A stretch of DNA of 57,500 nucleotides from Symbiodinium natans (Eukaryota; Sar; Dinophyceae; Suessiales; Symbiodiniaceae). Shown here piece by piece: positions 10,423 to 20,500 of the stretch (positions within the stretch are counted from its first letter, which is position 1; every line of letters begins with the position of its first letter). The notes under the pieces are model-generated. The model made no database searches and was not told the DNA's origin. It worked only from the letters and a program-made list of their open reading frames with translations. The DNA is taken from contig CAJNDS010002175.1 of assembly GCA_905221605.1 (NCBI GenBank), positions 235,001 through 292,500 of the forward strand, written 5' to 3'. Both the position numbers and the translations under genes were made by a program.

Positions 10423-11112
10423 GCTTAGGGCTTCGGGCTGACATGAGTTTAGGGCTGAGGGTTTAGGGCCTAAGATTTAGGATTTAGGGCTGACATGGGC
10501 TGGCTTTCTCTGACAGGAGTTTAGGGTTTATGGTTTCGGGTTTAGGGCTGCCATGAGTTTAGGGTTTCGGGTTTAGGGGTGATGTAGAGTGTCTTGGTCA
10601 GCGTCAAAAGGGCGGGGCCTGAGTGGGAGGATGGTTTAAGGATTTTGGACGGCTTCGGGCCAGGGTGGCGGTGGAGGGGTTTAGGGTTTAGGTTTAGGGT
10701 TTAGGGTTTAGGGTTTAGGGTTTAGGGTTTAGGGTTTAGGGTTTAGGGTTTCGGGTTTAGGGTTTAGGGTTCAAAGCGCCAAACCCTAAACTTGGAACCC
10801 TGAACCCTGAAACCCTGAACCCTGAAAATCCCTGAGCCCAAGAACCCTGAATCCTAAGCCCCTGAACCCTAAACCCTCGAACCCTAAAAAACCTCGAACC
10901 CTGGACCCTCAACCCTAAACTCTAAACCCTAAAGCCTAACCGCCCCTAAAAACCCTCGAGCCCTTGACCCTAAACCCTAAACCCTAAACCCTAAACCCTA
11001 AACCCTAAACCCCCCCCCCCTCCCCCTAAAAACCCCAAACAGCCCTACAAGGCCTCACAACTTCGTTCAGTTGGCCAGCAAGGGCGGCGCTGGATTGAAG
11101 GCCCATGGGTCC

Positions 11113-11278
11113 TGGCACCCCTAGGGTTTAGGGTTTAGGGTTTAGGGTTTCGGGTTTAGGGTTTCGGGTTTAGGGTTTAGGGTTTCGGGTTTAGGGTTTA
11201 GGGTTTCGGGTTTAGGGTTTAGGGTTTCGGGTTTAGGGTTTAGGGTTTAGGGTTCAGGGTTTAGGGTGGCACCCCTAG
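11113..11278. repeat. Telomere-like array flanked by 12-bp direct repeats
   Basis: TGGCACCCCTAG occurs at 11113-11124 and again at 11267-11278, flanking exactly a 142-bp array. The array itself is higher-order: TTTAGGG units alternate with TTTCGGG units. Direct repeats of the host sequence at both edges are what an insertion with staggered-end filling leaves. The unique sequence resumes on both sides (11040-11112 and 11279 onward). Confidence 0.8.
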
Positions 11279-11363
11279 CCCTACTTCCACCAATGAACGC
11301 AGCTAGAGGCTTTGGGATTTAGGCTTTAGGCTTTAGGCTTTAGGGCTACAACAGAACTGGCTG

Positions 11364-11466
11364 CTTCTTAGTAGGGAATGAGGGAATGAGGTACCCTTCT
11401 TCTCCATAAACGAATCCCCTAGAGGGTATATATAGGGCCCTATTTCCCTGCTTCCCTACTAGAACC
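11364..11466. mobile_element. Fold-back element, TTAGTAGGGAA family
   Basis: Left GCTTCTTAGTAGGGAATGAGGG, right CTTCCCTACTAGAACC, with GGTACCC and GGGTATATATAGGG inside. A second, rearranged copy lies at 27084-27175 (GGGAATGAGGGAATTAGG to GCATTCCCTACTGAGAA). Non-coding. Confidence 0.6.
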
Positions 11467-12628
11467 AGGGGGGTCTTGCACTGGCAGATTGTATGGGTTT
11501 CGGGCTTCTGGCGTTTGTTAAGGGGTATAGCGAGGGAGCCCTAGAAAGGGACTCTTAATCTTATTCCCCGATAAAACGCCCCTGTATATACCTTATAGAA
11601 TCCCTATATACCTAACTGCCAAGTAAGTGGCGCACTGAGGGTTGGGGTTTGGCTTGGGGTCGATTCTGGTTCGAGGTTTCCATGTTTTCAGGGGCCGTTT
11701 TGGGTTTAACGGTGTTAGGGCTTAGGGTTTTGGGGTGTTGGGGTTCAGGGCTTAACGCCAGCAGCCCAACAAAGAATAGCGGGGCATTCTTCAAGAGCCC
11801 AACAGAAAGCACGTCCTCAAAACACGCCCAACCCTTGTAGGCTTTCATTATCCTGAAGTCCTTAAGTGTTCTTGATTGGCCAGAATCTAAACCCTAAACC
11901 CTCTTTGAGATCCATCACATGATATGCCAGACACCCAAACCTCAATCCCTAAAATAACCGAAGACCTGAGTTACATATCCTAAGCCCTAACAGCCCTAAC
12001 ACCTCCAGCAAAAACGAACCGACTAACTCTAACCCCCGAGACGTCAAATCCCAAACCTTGCATAAGCCATCATCCCTGAACCCAACGACAAACCCCAAAA
12101 CCCCAGGACCTCTCTTCCCCCAAACCGCCCTAAACCCCAAACCCTAGGCCCTAAGCCCAAAACCTTGAACCCTAAACCCTAAATCCTAAACCCTAAACCC
12201 TACACCCTAAACCCTACACCCTGAACCCTAAACCCTAAACCCTAAACCCTAAACCCTAAACCCTAAACCCTAACCGTTCGCTGGCACCTTGTGACGCATC
12301 TCCGCCGCCTGCCAGTCTTGCACTTGAACGCTCACTTCCGTCAGGGTGCGCTTAGGGCTTAGGGTTTAGGGTTTAGGGTTTAGGTTTTGAGGTTTAGGTT
12401 TAGGGTGTAATTTCCCAAAGTTTTAGGGTAGTTACATGTTCTCTTACTATGGGCCCTTCAAGGGGACCCCTCAAACACCCCTTATATAGCCTGTACAACC
12501 CAAGGCCATACATCAGAACCCTTTAAAGCGGGCACGGGACCATGTTAATGGCCCACGAAACTACCCTTGGACTAAAGAACCCTTTTAATCCTACGATCCA
12601 ACTTAGGGTAGATGATGGAACTTGAAAG

Positions 12629-12732
12629 GGGCGAGGACTTGTGCATAGCTCTCGCCCAACAAGTGCCGGCGGACCGGCAACAAGTAACCAATGAAGGTAG
12701 CAACCTCACTGAAGACAACGGGCGTTGTCAAG
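12629..12732 (+). CDS. Exon candidate with consensus donor, unknown
   Basis: After AACTTGAAAG|G it reads GEDLCIALAQQVPADRQQ and on for 34 codons plus one base, ending at CAAG|GTAATG, a near-perfect donor. The + strand is hydrophilic. The minus strand of the same island is also open for 70 codons but strongly hydrophobic, which is typical of an antisense frame. No domain recognised. The island continues unique to about 12890. Confidence 0.3.
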
Positions 12733-12929
12733 GTAATGTGTCCTAGAATCCAGACCAGAAAACCAGACGACGGGTCGGAAACCACGGACCTAGGAGAGAC
12801 GACGGCTGTCGTCAACTAAAATCTCGCTTGTGGCCCTGGAGTACCGATGATCCAGGATAAACCTCCTGGTCTCGATCGCCCAGGCCACCCTAAACCCTAT
12901 ACCCTAAACCCTAAACCCTAAACCCTAAA

Positions 12930-13205
12930 GATGGTGTTGTCGCCTTTGTGACCAGCAGGCCAAGACGCTCCTTACATCGCTCAGGAGTGACCTGAGGCCG
13001 AGAGTGGGCTCGCGAGCCTTGCACTCCCAGGCAACGTGATGCCATGTAGGCGGCACAACATGGCCAAAGGGGCAACCCTAAACCCTAAACCCTTAACCCT
13101 AAACCCTGAACCCTGAAACCTGGGTCAGGGCAGCGCTGACGGACCAAAGTGGCAGGGGTGATGGTTGCCCCACTCGGCACCTGGAAGTGCCGGAAGGATC
13201 ACAGA
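12930..13205 (-). pseudogene. LINE-like C-terminal remnant split by telomere-like array
   Basis: Two minus-strand islands lie either side of a 55-bp CCCTAAA-type array (13077-13131). The upstream one (about 13205-13132) reads FRHFQVPSGATITPATLVRQ; the downstream one (13076-12930) reads CPFGHVVPPTWHHVAWEC. Together they resemble the short Cys/His tail after the reverse transcriptase of non-LTR retrotransposons (CP-CG...H..W.C), from memory of the family and without a search. One expected Cys is Gly here. A stop lies just before the first island in this frame, so this is a fragment. The array interrupts an otherwise continuous frame. Confidence 0.4.
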
Positions 13206-13842
13206 GCAGCGGGGTAGCATCGGCCCGCGGATGACCCTCAACCCTAAGATGAAGCCCCCGAAGCCTCGAAACCCACCCCTAGACCTCTAAACCCTAAACC
13301 CTAAACCCTAAACCCTAAACCCTAAACCCTAAACCCTAAACCCTAAACCCTAAACCCTAACTCTCGCAACCCTAAACTCTCCCATAAGCCCTATACCATG
13401 AAGCACCCCTCTCTACCTTAAACCTCCAAACCATAAACTCTAAACCCTAAACCCTAAACCCTAAACCCTAAACCCTAAACCCTAAACCCTAAACCCTAAA
13501 CCCTAAACCTTAAACCTTAAACCCTGAATCTGGCTTAAGTAAGAAGGGCGATAGAAGCCGCACAGGATGCCATGTGGCACGTTGGAGTCAGTTTTCAGGG
13601 CATAGCGAACCCTGAAGTGTTAGAGTTTAGGGTTCAGGGTTTAGGGTTTGGGGTTTAGGCTTTAAGGTTTAGAATTTGGAGTTTGGGGTTTAGGGTTTAG
13701 TTTAGGGTTTAGGGTTTGGGGTTTAGGGTGGGGTCTCCACGTGGAAAGCCCACGGCCCGGAGAAAAAAAAGGCGCCTGCGATGTTGTCCTGCCAGATGAC
13801 AAGAGGGCATTGGGATTTCTTTGGGGTGTAGGGACACCCTCA

Positions 13843-13984
13843 AACTCAAACCCTCAAACCCTCAAACCCTCAAACCCTCAAACCCTCAAACCCTCAAACC
13901 CTCAAACCCTCAAACCCTCAAACCCTCAAACCCTCAAACCCTCAAACCCTCAAACCCTCAAACCCTCAAACCCTCAACCCTCAA
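13843..13984. repeat. Octamer variant array CCCTCAAA
   Basis: About 17 tandem copies of CCCTCAAA, a one-base insertion variant of CCCTAAA. The change from period 7 to period 8 is kept across the whole block, so it spread by amplification of one variant. Frames across it code for proline/threonine/leucine-rich repeats that should not be taken as protein. Confidence 0.95.
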
Positions 13985-15117
13985 CCCTAAACCCTAAACT
14001 TCTTGATTTTAGGGCTCAGAGTTTAGGCAGGAAAGGCTTTTGCACGCGGGCATTGGGAGCATGAGGCTTTGACAGCTGACCAAGCTTGAGGCTTAGGGTT
14101 TAGGGTTTAGGGTTTAGGGTTTAGGGTTTAGGGTTAGGGTTTAGGGTTTAGGGTTGAGGGTTTGAGTTAAGGGTTCAAGGGTTCAAGGGTTAAGGGTTCA
14201 GGGGGTTAAGGGTTTAAGGGATTAAAGGGTTTAGGGGTTGAAAGGGTTTGAAGGTTCAAGTGTTTAAGGGTTCAAGGGTTTCAGGGTTCAAGGGTTAAGG
14301 GGTTCGGGGGTTTAAGGGTTTAAGGGTTGGAGGGTTTGAAGGTTTAAGGGTTAAATTGAGGCTTTTATGGGCTTAGAGACTTAAGGGCTGAAAATGGGTC
14401 TCGGGATTTGGGGGATTTGAGAGCTCTTAGGAGCTTAAGGGCTCATACTTCTCGCCCTTGTATTATAGTGCTTATGGGTTTGTAGGTGTGAGAGATCTTA
14501 AGGGCCTTTATGGTCTACGCAGCGTGAGGATGATGAGCCCAGGGAGTGCTGGCCAGCATGGTTTTGGGGTTTAGGAGGTTTAGGGCTTCATTAAGGGTCC
14601 TCGCAGGTATATATTTGGGCCCCAAAATCCCTATCTAGGAAGTACTGTACTTAAGGCCCAAGTCTTCCCTATTTAGGTAATTACATGGCGTAGGGTTGAA
14701 GATCCAGATCATCTTGGGGATACCCAAAAAAATACACTTTAGGGCTTGGGCCTTGTGAACCCCGACTGTACTAGGATGGTTCAGGGAACCTGCTCTGTTG
14801 AACGGGTGAATGCGTTACTTTAGACTGCGCGGCAAGTTTGTTTGCGGCTGACTGGCCATGTTATGTTACCCTAAGCCAGAAACCTAAATCCGAAACCTAA
14901 ACCCTAAGGTACGCTCTAGACTGTCGCGCGGATGAATTGAAAGAGCTTAGAGAAAGCGGAAGCCGTTAAACCCTAAGACCTGTAGCCTGTGGACCCCAAA
15001 TCCTGAAACCTCGAACTCGTGCACGGAATACCTCCCTGGTCACGTATGGCGAACACTTAACCCTAAACCCTAAACCCTGAACCCTAAATCCTAAACCCTA
15101 AGCCCTAAACCCTAAAC

Positions 15118-15179
15118 CTTCTTGGGGTCATGCCATCCCCGTCCTCGATCTTACGGAGAAGTTCCGCTCGAGTGGCGGC
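15118..15179 (-). CDS. Exon candidate using GTTTAGGG as donor
   Basis: On the minus strand: CTGCTCCTGAG|GCC opens the exon, which reads AATRAELLRKIEDGDGMTPR and ends at CCAAGAAG|GTTTAGGG, the first unit of a telomere-like array. The acidic/basic helical composition and an AG|G acceptor favour a true exon. 20 codons plus two bases. EDGDGMTP looks faintly like an acidic loop, but no EF-hand can be claimed from this length. Unknown product. Confidence 0.45.
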
Positions 15180-16063
15180 CTCAGGAGCAGGGTTTTAAGT
15201 TTTAAGGGATTGAGGGATTAGGGTTTAGGGCTTAGGGTTTAGGATTTAAGATTTAGGGATTAGGCTTTAAGTTTTAGGGGATTTAGGGTTTGGGGCTTAG
15301 GGTTTCAAAGTTTTCAGGGACTGAGGGCTTAGGGCTTAGGGTTTAGGATTTAGGGCTTAGGGTTTGGGGTTTAGGATTAAGGGCTTGGAGTTTAGGGCTT
15401 AGGGTTTAGGATTTGGGGTTAGGGTTTGGGGTTTAGGATTTAGGGTTTAGGGATTAGGGTTTAGGATTTCGGGTTTAGGGTTTGTATTGGGCTTTGAAGG
15501 GTTAAAGGGTTTTACGTTTGAGGGTCTCAGGGATGAGGGTTCTGTAGTGTTTTCTGAGCTCAAGGGACTTAAGTTTGAGGTTCAGCGAAAGGCTTCAGGG
15601 CTCGAGGGATACGGGTTTCTACAGGTCTTAGAGGGTGTAATAAGAGGATGTGCAGGTTTGGTTTCGGGTTAGGGGTGAGGTTTAAGGTTTCAATTACGGG
15701 TTCAGCGCATACCGAGTGTGTACAGGTTTTAAGGATTAAGAGGGGGGTTTAAGTTTGAGGTCTAAGCTATAGGCTTGAGATGTAAGATAAGGGTTTATGT
15801 AGGGCTTTAAGGGTTAAGGGTTTGAGTTTAAGGATTTGCGGGATGCGCATTTTTTGGTTTCGGTATGCTGGTGAGGGTTTAGGGTTCATTACGAGATCAA
15901 AGGTTGAGGTTTGATAGGGCTTAGGGCAAAGGGGATTTTATCGGTTCATGGGCTTTAGGGTTTCAGGCTTTAGGGCTTTAGGGCCGGACAAAAGCTAAGT
16001 TTTGGGGGCTTAGGGTTTAGGGTTTGGGGTTTCGAGTATAGGTCTGGGTTTTTTTTTCGTCAG

Positions 16064-16204
16064 ATTGGGGAGCAATGCAAAGAGTTGAAAGCCTTGGACC
16101 CTCACGCTATAGCTAAGGCCCATAAGCCCCTGAGACCCTGGACACCCCGCATACCCTCAACCCGAAACCACCCTCCCCCGCAACAAAAACAGAAAACAGC
16201 TTAA
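16064..16204 (+). CDS. Terminal exon candidate, 46 codons plus stop
   Basis: A T9 tract followed by CGTCAG gives a strong acceptor. The frame reads IGEQCKELKALDPHAIAK and continues into a proline/lysine/glutamine-rich tail, ending at TAA 16202-16204. It is one of the few islands whose stop falls in unique sequence rather than in a heptamer. No upstream partner identified; unrecognised. Confidence 0.4.
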   Translation: MGEQCKELKALDPHAIAKAHKPLRPWTPRIPSTRNHPPPQQKQKTA

Positions 16205-17092
16205 CCTTGTAAATCCTGTACCCTCTACTCTGGAATAGAGCCTGGCAAAAAAGTAGCTAGAACGGGAACCCAGAACCAACAAAAAAGTATTCACGTATGG
16301 TACTCCAAAACCCAGAACCGATGTGGGGAGCTGTTTGAGGGCCGCGCCAGGTCACCTCGCAGGTCGGCCGCCTGCCTCGTCTTTACAAGTCATTTGGGGG
16401 GGGTGGGGGGCTTGGGGGTAGGGTTTAGGGTTTAGGGTTTAGGGTTTAGGGTTTAGGGTTTGGAGTTTAGGGTTCAGGGTTTAGGGGCCTTAGGGTTTCC
16501 GAACATCCTGCTGGGGTGGGGTAGGGGGGGGTTCCTTGGTAAGTGGGGATTCTGCCATATTCTGGGGTATGAAGCGGGACGCTAGCAAGCTACCCGTGCT
16601 TAGGAAGCCGTACACCCCTGAACACGAAAACCCCAGCCTAGATAGACCAAGAACTACGGAAAATCCCCTTGCTTGTACAGTTGCTAAATGGCTCGTGGAG
16701 CTTAGTAAGCAGATTACAGCCACGGGGGGGGGGGGGGGACAAAAACGCGTTAGGTTAGGTTTCAGACAACCTGGCTTACAACCTGCTTACAAACATCCTG
16801 AGCTTGTGCGCAACGATACGTAGGAGACGTGTACCCTAGGTTCGAGTAAGCAAAGCCCCATTAAGGGTTTTCATAGCTCTACTTAGGAATTGAGGCACGG
16901 GGGGACGGTGCCTCACTGTAGGAAGCCCTAAACCCTGAACCCTAAACCTCATGAACCCTAAGCCTTATAAACCCTAAACCTTACAAACCCTAAATCCTAA
17001 ACCCTAAACCCCAAATCTTAAACTCTAAACCTTAAAAAACCCTAAACCTGACAAACCCTAAACCCTAAACCCTAAACTGAACCTTACAAGCC

Positions 17093-17097
17093 CTAAA
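17093..17097. repeat. Target-site duplication CTAAA (left)
   Basis: CTAAA, the tail of a CCCTAAA unit, precedes the 3' LTR and is repeated at 24597-24601 after the 5' LTR. Five bases is the usual copia duplication length. Confidence 0.9.
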
Positions 17098-17231
17098 TGC
17101 GAAAACAAAAGCTACCCACCTTTTCTTCTTTGAGCAGCTAGAGGCTTCAGTCGTATTGGGCTCATAGTATGCTTGCTATACACTTTACATGGCACACTAC
17201 AGAACACACTGGGGATTGAACATTGTTCGCA
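17098..17231 (-). repeat. 3' LTR (134 bp)
   Basis: Starts TGCGAA and ends TTCGCA, a 6-bp inverted terminus beginning TG and ending CA. Identical base for base to the copy at 24463-24596. Very short for a copia LTR; with so little room the promoter and poly(A) signals must be minimal, and I see no clear TATA box. Confidence 0.97.
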
Positions 17232-17240
17232 CCCTCCTTG
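17232..17240 (-). other. Polypurine tract
   Basis: AAGGAGGG read on the minus strand directly abuts the 3' LTR, the expected plus-strand DNA priming site. Short but correctly placed. Confidence 0.75.
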
Positions 17241-17254
17241 TGCCAGGGAAAGTG

Positions 17255-17566
17255 TCACTCTGACTTCATTCCTTGCACACAGAATCCACACGGGTGAAAC
17301 TGCTTAAGTCCTTTCGACTTCTTCAGTGCTCTGCACTCCACACTGGCATGGTATGCACCCCCTAATTGAGATACGAAGAGCAGTGAGTGCTTTGCATCTT
17401 TGGCACTGCGCTTGTAGCAAATGAAATGAACACTGCAGAGCAATACGCTCATGCATCCGAGCATAACCGCACCCAGGTTCAGCAGCAAACTGTAGAACAA
17501 CAGATCTTGCTGGCTTAGGAACCTGGTGTCACCCAGAGCAATCCATTGCATCATGGCATCTCCCAT
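17255..17566 (-). CDS. Small membrane/Cys ORF downstream of pol
   Basis: 103 residues starting ATG one base after the pol TAA stop (TAA G ATG), so reinitiation or termination-coupled translation is possible. Residues 22-50 form one strong hydrophobic segment (DLLFYSLLLNLGAVMLGCMS and on) followed by KRSAKDAK, so a single-pass membrane protein is likely. The tail has H73, C78, C93 and C96 in a pattern like a small metal site (HASVEC...HPCGFC). It occupies the place an envelope gene has in retroviruses, but there is no signal peptide or glycoprotein feature. Not a standard copia gene. Its frame differs from pol. Function unknown. Confidence 0.65.
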   Translation of the reverse strand: MGDAMMQWIALGDTRFLSQQDLLFYSLLLNLGAVMLGCMSVLLCSVHFICYKRSAKDAKHSLLFVSQLGGAYHASVECRALKKSKGLKQFHPCGFCVQGMKSE

Positions 17567-17567
17567 C

Positions 17568-20500
17568 TTACGTGTTCTTTCTCTTGCTCTTCAAGAGTGC
17601 GCTGTGATACTGTCTAATGCTTAGACTTGAGCTGCGCTGCGGTTTCCAGGGCTTGTTGCTCGCAACCGCTCCCACCGATTTCATGCTCATTTTGCTGACG
17701 TGGTTGTCCAAACCCCTTTCAGTCAGATCAACCAGTCCCACTCTCTCAGTTCCTCTCTTCATCTCATCTCCTGTCTTCAAATATTTCGTGAGGATATCCG
17801 CAGGGTTTTCGGTTCCCTCAATTTTGCCTATGATCACTTTCTTGTTCTTCACTAAGTCCTGAATGACAAGATGTGCTATTTCAATGCGCCGCATCTTTCC
17901 TACTCCCATCTTCTTGGCGGCTTGCAGCGCCGCTGAGGAATCGCACCAAATACGCGGGACATTAACTGTCATGCCAAAATCTTCCTGCGCAAGATTGCGT
18001 ACAAACACTGCACTAAGAGCACAATGGTTGAGCGCCCTAATCTCAGCCTCGCCTGAAGATGTTGCTGGAGTTCCGGGTTGTGTGTGACTGTTGCACTCAA
18101 CGGCTGTCCCTCCTAGAAACAAGATTTCCCCGCTAGTACTTTTACGGTCTTCTTCGTTCCCGGCCCAGTCTGAGTCACAGTAGCAATGCAAGTCGACGCT
18201 CTCATCATTTCTAGCATCTGCTACAGAAACATGTCCCATGTCTTTTGTGCCCTGCAAATACCTCCCTAAGATCTTAAGATTCTGCATGTCGCAAACCCTT
18301 GGCTCTCGAATCCTTCTTGCCAGTTCTTTCACGCTGTACTTGATGTCAGCTCTGTCTTGACTGAGGTAAATCGCACTTCCTACACAGCTCGCAAACAAAG
18401 CTTTGTCCTGTTCATTCAGCAGGCCGTCCTTTTTGAGTTCCAGCTTCCGCCCAGGCACCGAAGAACTCTTCGCTTCCTCCAGGCCCAAACGCTTAAGGAT
18501 GTACTCGATGTGCTTCCTGTTTGGCTTTGTGATCACCGCATCTTCCGTGTTGATCTTTGTGCGTCCCAGATACTCCGTGGACGTTTGGCTTCCCAAACCT
18601 GGGTACTCATATTCGCCAACCTTGACCTTGCAGCCGTTTCTTGGTAGCTGCACGAGCAGAAGATCATCCGTCATCTCCTCTGGTCCGCAAACGTCAAAGT
18701 CATCGATATGGTGAATGAGTACTATGCCTGTGAGTTTGCACTTGTAAACACAAGCATCTAGCTTCCCGCGTGAGAAGGAGTACTTGTCCTTTGGAAGCTG
18801 GCGTAGTAGAATTTCTTCTAGTCGATCTCGGTACGAAGCAGCTGCTGGTTGTCTCCCATACACGTTTCCGTCCACCTGCCACACAATGCTTTCTTTGGGC
18901 ACGTTACCCAGCTCTGCCTGAACCTCTTTGCTTTGCTTTAGCAACCACTCGTCATATTCCTCCAGCCACTCGGCTGGAGGCCTCATCATGACAGGTTGTC
19001 CTTTGTCATCACCACTGTCTTTTGCAATGAGGAAGGCTGAGGTGAGATCCACCTTCACGCGTGGTAAACCAGTTTTCAAACTGTAGACCTCCAAAACCTT
19101 TCGACTCACCGCGTGCGGCGTGGGGCAAAAGTTGTTTGCTCCTTCAGAACTGTGTCTCTCTTCTGACGTCTGCTTCTTCTTGAAATCCTGGCATGTAAGT
19201 CTGCTTTTGACTCTGCCCTCACTGACCTTATCCACCCATCGATGCCCAAAGATAGTGATGTCTCGCGGTAGTTCCCTCCTGTCTCGAGGAGTGAACGCTC
19301 CAAAGACATCGTTAAGCTTGCGGATTTCCTCTCTGCGAGCTTCTTGGAGATCCATCTCATTGGGCGAGAGGGTGTCAAGGTAGTCCATAATGTTGGCGAC
19401 CATCACCTTGCTGAAGCAGTCCCGGTGTTGCTTGACCCATCTTCTGTAGTTCATTATGTCTTCCTTCGTGACACTCCTGGTGCCTTTCATGTCCCATTCG
19501 CCATCATTTGCAATCGCTGATATCATTCTTTGAGATGCTTCACCTGGTGCCCTCATTGATGCATCTGAGTTTGCCCTTGACACTTCCATGCTCTGCGCCT
19601 CACTTCCTGTGGCCATACTGTCACCTGGAGTTGCTATGTTGAACCTCTCCGGTCCCCCATTCTCACCAGGCTTTCCGGCGTCACCCGGCGCAGCTGTCGC
19701 AGCATCCGTGCGCGCTTTCTTCACCACTGGTCCCTCCTGGGTCTCTACTCGTGGCGCAGGAAGCATGATAACTGGCACTGCTGCTTTTGGTCCACTTTCT
19801 CCATGGAAATCGTAGAGCTCCTCAGGCTCTGCGGTTGGCAGCGCTGACGCCGCTGGCCGTGATTTCTCCGGAGCAGGCTTGATCCGATCAACTCCTTCCA
19901 AAGTGTTCCACGGCACTCCCCGCGCCTGTTTCAAGGTCTCAAGCTGAAATTGGGACCCTGCTGGCAGTCTGCGGACTGTCCGCACCGTCTCAACTCCAGC
20001 ACTCGTCAACACCAAGTGTTCGTCCGACATCAGCGTCTTTCCCGCATAGATTCCCTTAGTCCATCGAGGCGCCGCCTTCTGCTGACTTGCTGAGAACTTT
20101 GCCATTACCGTCTCTCCCAGCGGTACCAACTCGCCCACGTAGTCATGTCCACAAATCACTTTGCGCGGTGTTGTCTTGGACTTGTTAAGGTGATATCTCG
20201 CAAGTGTCCATGCAGCATGCCGCACCACCCATGGGAACAACATCCCATCACACCTCAAACCTTCACCATAGCCTGTTGCTATCTCTGCCATCCATGTCCG
20301 AATTTTACCGGCGATCAAACCATTGACCATTTCGCCGTCAGCAAGTGATTGTGAACTGTGCTTTGGCGACCTCCGGATTTTCATTTTGTTCTGCATCTTA
20401 AGCTTGACCTTCTCGTACAAGCTGCCTAGTGCATTCTCTTGGTCGATTTGCACCATCACCTGGTCCCATCCTAGCTGATCAAGCCACTTGGTCATTGCAT

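Larger units (their letters stand above)
10423..12595. repeat. Telomere-like mosaic, block 3
   Basis: T-strand arrays at 10680-10770 and 11125-11266; C-strand arrays at 10970-11010 and 12170-12275. Islands: 10590-10675 (+ strand frame VKRAGPEWEDGLRILDG), 11040-11124, 11365-11600, 11610-11890 and 12275-12350 (minus frame RTLTEVSVQVQDWQAAEM, with AAG|GTGCCA behind it). 12410-12575 is AT-richer and may be a decayed fold-back. Each island is short and none gives a full gene. Confidence 0.85.
13206..17092. repeat. Telomere-like mosaic, block 4
   Basis: C-strand arrays at 13285-13360, 13440-13520 and 15058-15118; T-strand at 14095-14160 and 16420-16460. Degenerate purine-rich arrays (GGGTTCAAGGGTTTAAGGG) fill 14160-14350 and 15190-16030. 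Islands: 13530-13620 (minus frame RYALKTDSNVPHGILCGF), 13720-13835, 14000-14090, 14360-14560, 14700-14960, 16205-16400 and 16490-16920. The last holds 77-95-codon open frames on both strands (16536-16823 on +) that I could not assign, plus a 13-bp G run near 16725. The block ends in CCCTAAA, into which the retrotransposon inserted. Confidence 0.85.

Noticed and set aside
11949-12140. 63-codon minus-strand frame
   Set aside because: Made of degenerate telomere-like repeats (Gly/Leu/Phe/Val-rich); no unique coding text.
13741-14064. 107-codon + strand frame ending in a repeated proline/leucine tract
   Set aside because: More than half of it is the CCCTCAAA octamer array read as protein. The first 25 codons may be an exon, but no border is convincing.
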